A stretch of DNA of 64,000 nt from Planctomycetota bacterium (GTDB lineage: Bacteria; Planctomycetota; UBA1135; GCA-002686595). The stretch spans positions 122,192-186,191 of the forward strand of contig DUDB01000051.1 in the NCBI GenBank assembly GCA_012959525.1, written 5' to 3'. Below are positions 63,680-64,000 of the stretch, piece after piece. The notes below the pieces were generated by a model, which was not told the DNA's origin, made no database searches, and worked only from the letters and a program-made list of their open reading frames with translations. Positions within the stretch are counted from its first letter, which is position 1. Every line of letters starts with the position of its first letter. Both the position numbers and the translations under genes were made by a program.

Positions 63680-64000
63680 ATGGCACATTCCAAGTCCCGC
63701 ACCAAGCACAAGGCCGCCACCGAGGTGACCATTGTCACCGATGAGAAGTCCACATTCGCCGAAGCGGTGGACAGGTATTGGCGACCCGTGGCGCTGCTCG
63801 CTCTGGCCTCGGCAGGCTGGGTCCTGTACGGCGAGTACCAGGAAGAGGAAACCACCAATGCACGCAATGCAGAATGGGAAATCCTAGTAACTGCCGCAAC
63901 TACGGGCGATCCTGAAGAGCTAATGAAGGCGGCGCAGGCCGACCTCGCCGGCACCGGGGTCGAGGGGTGGGCCGCCCTTGCAGCCGTTTCGTCGTTCGCG
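63680..64000 (+). CDS. membrane-anchored protein, partial at window end
   Basis: The frame opens at the ATG at 63680 (MAHSKSRTKHKAATEV) and stays open for 107 codons to the end of the window. After a basic cytoplasmic start there is one membrane segment (about 37-49, RPVALLALASAGWVLYG), followed by a helical region (EEETTNARNAEWEILVTAA). The layout is that of YfgM-like or PpiD-like periplasmic TPR/folding factors; the function lies in the missing part. Confidence 0.6.
   Translation, partial: MAHSKSRTKHKAATEVTIVTDEKSTFAEAVDRYWRPVALLALASAGWVLYGEYQEEETTNARNAEWEILVTAATTGDPEELMKAAQADLAGTGVEGWAALAAVSSFA

Overview
The window is GC-rich bacterial chromosome, densely packed with protein genes on both strands. 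I saw no rRNA, tRNA, CRISPR array, prophage or insertion sequence. The gene content fits a Gram-negative-type aerobe: a phosphoheptose isomerase, a diaminopimelate epimerase, MurJ, lipoproteins, SCO1 and DsbD. ECF sigma/anti-sigma genes, a PilM-type secretion operon, several secreted proteins of unknown function, an IspG of the type I recall from planctomycetes and a B12-dependent ribonucleotide reductase make Planctomycetota the best guess. That placement is inference, not proof.

Layout. 0-6 kb (+): aroB, a polytopic membrane protein, carB. 5.9-11 kb (-): ribBA, then an ECF sigma factor, a zinc-binding anti-sigma factor, a Spy-like periplasmic protein, a PilM/PilN (GspL-like) fusion and a PilO-like protein, the last five overlapping or nearly touching. 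11-20 kb: an anchored trypsin-like protease, purH, an AlbA-domain regulator, a DUF255 thioredoxin-domain protein, a secreted unknown, prfB with its programmed +1 frameshift, sfsA. 20-24 kb (-): a lipoprotein, an M1 peptidase and a membrane protein. 24.5-27 kb (+): a receiver/RsbW-like kinase followed by a strongly degenerate NtrC-type protein. 27-31 kb: a FAD oxidoreductase, ispG-gmhA, rpiA. 31-37 kb: feoAB behind a Fur-like palindrome, then on the other strand a cation diffusion facilitator and a DsbD. 37-50 kb (-): nrdJ, murJ, yqeY, gyrA, an eIF2B-like protein, an M48 peptidase, dapF, rnhC. 50-57 kb: Rieske protein, cystathionine beta-synthase, membrane protein, SGNH hydrolase, a small membrane protein, SCO1, proS, alpha/beta hydrolase. 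57-64 kb: a phosphatase-like lipoprotein with a C-terminal haem motif, DUF72, a DUF374 acyltransferase, two secreted unknowns, and the start of a membrane-anchored protein cut by the window end.

Main discoveries. (1) The dsbD reading frame is interrupted by one in-frame TGA exactly where the first redox cysteine of the C-terminal thioredoxin CxxC should be (FTGFT-U-VNC). A 6-bp hairpin with a G-containing loop lies 23 nt downstream, as expected of a bacterial SECIS. It is very probably a selenoprotein. (2) prfB carries the full RF2 recoding signal, so two UGA recoding events lie in one window. (3) An NtrC-like protein has lost its phospho-acceptor Asp, GAFTGA motif and Walker B pair, and sits behind a receiver-RsbW kinase. 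(4) A phosphatase-like lipoprotein ends in CxxCH. (5) Sigma, anti-sigma, Spy-like, PilMN and PilO genes form one tight cluster. (6) Four of eleven convergent gene pairs end on a shared CTAG that supplies both stop codons.
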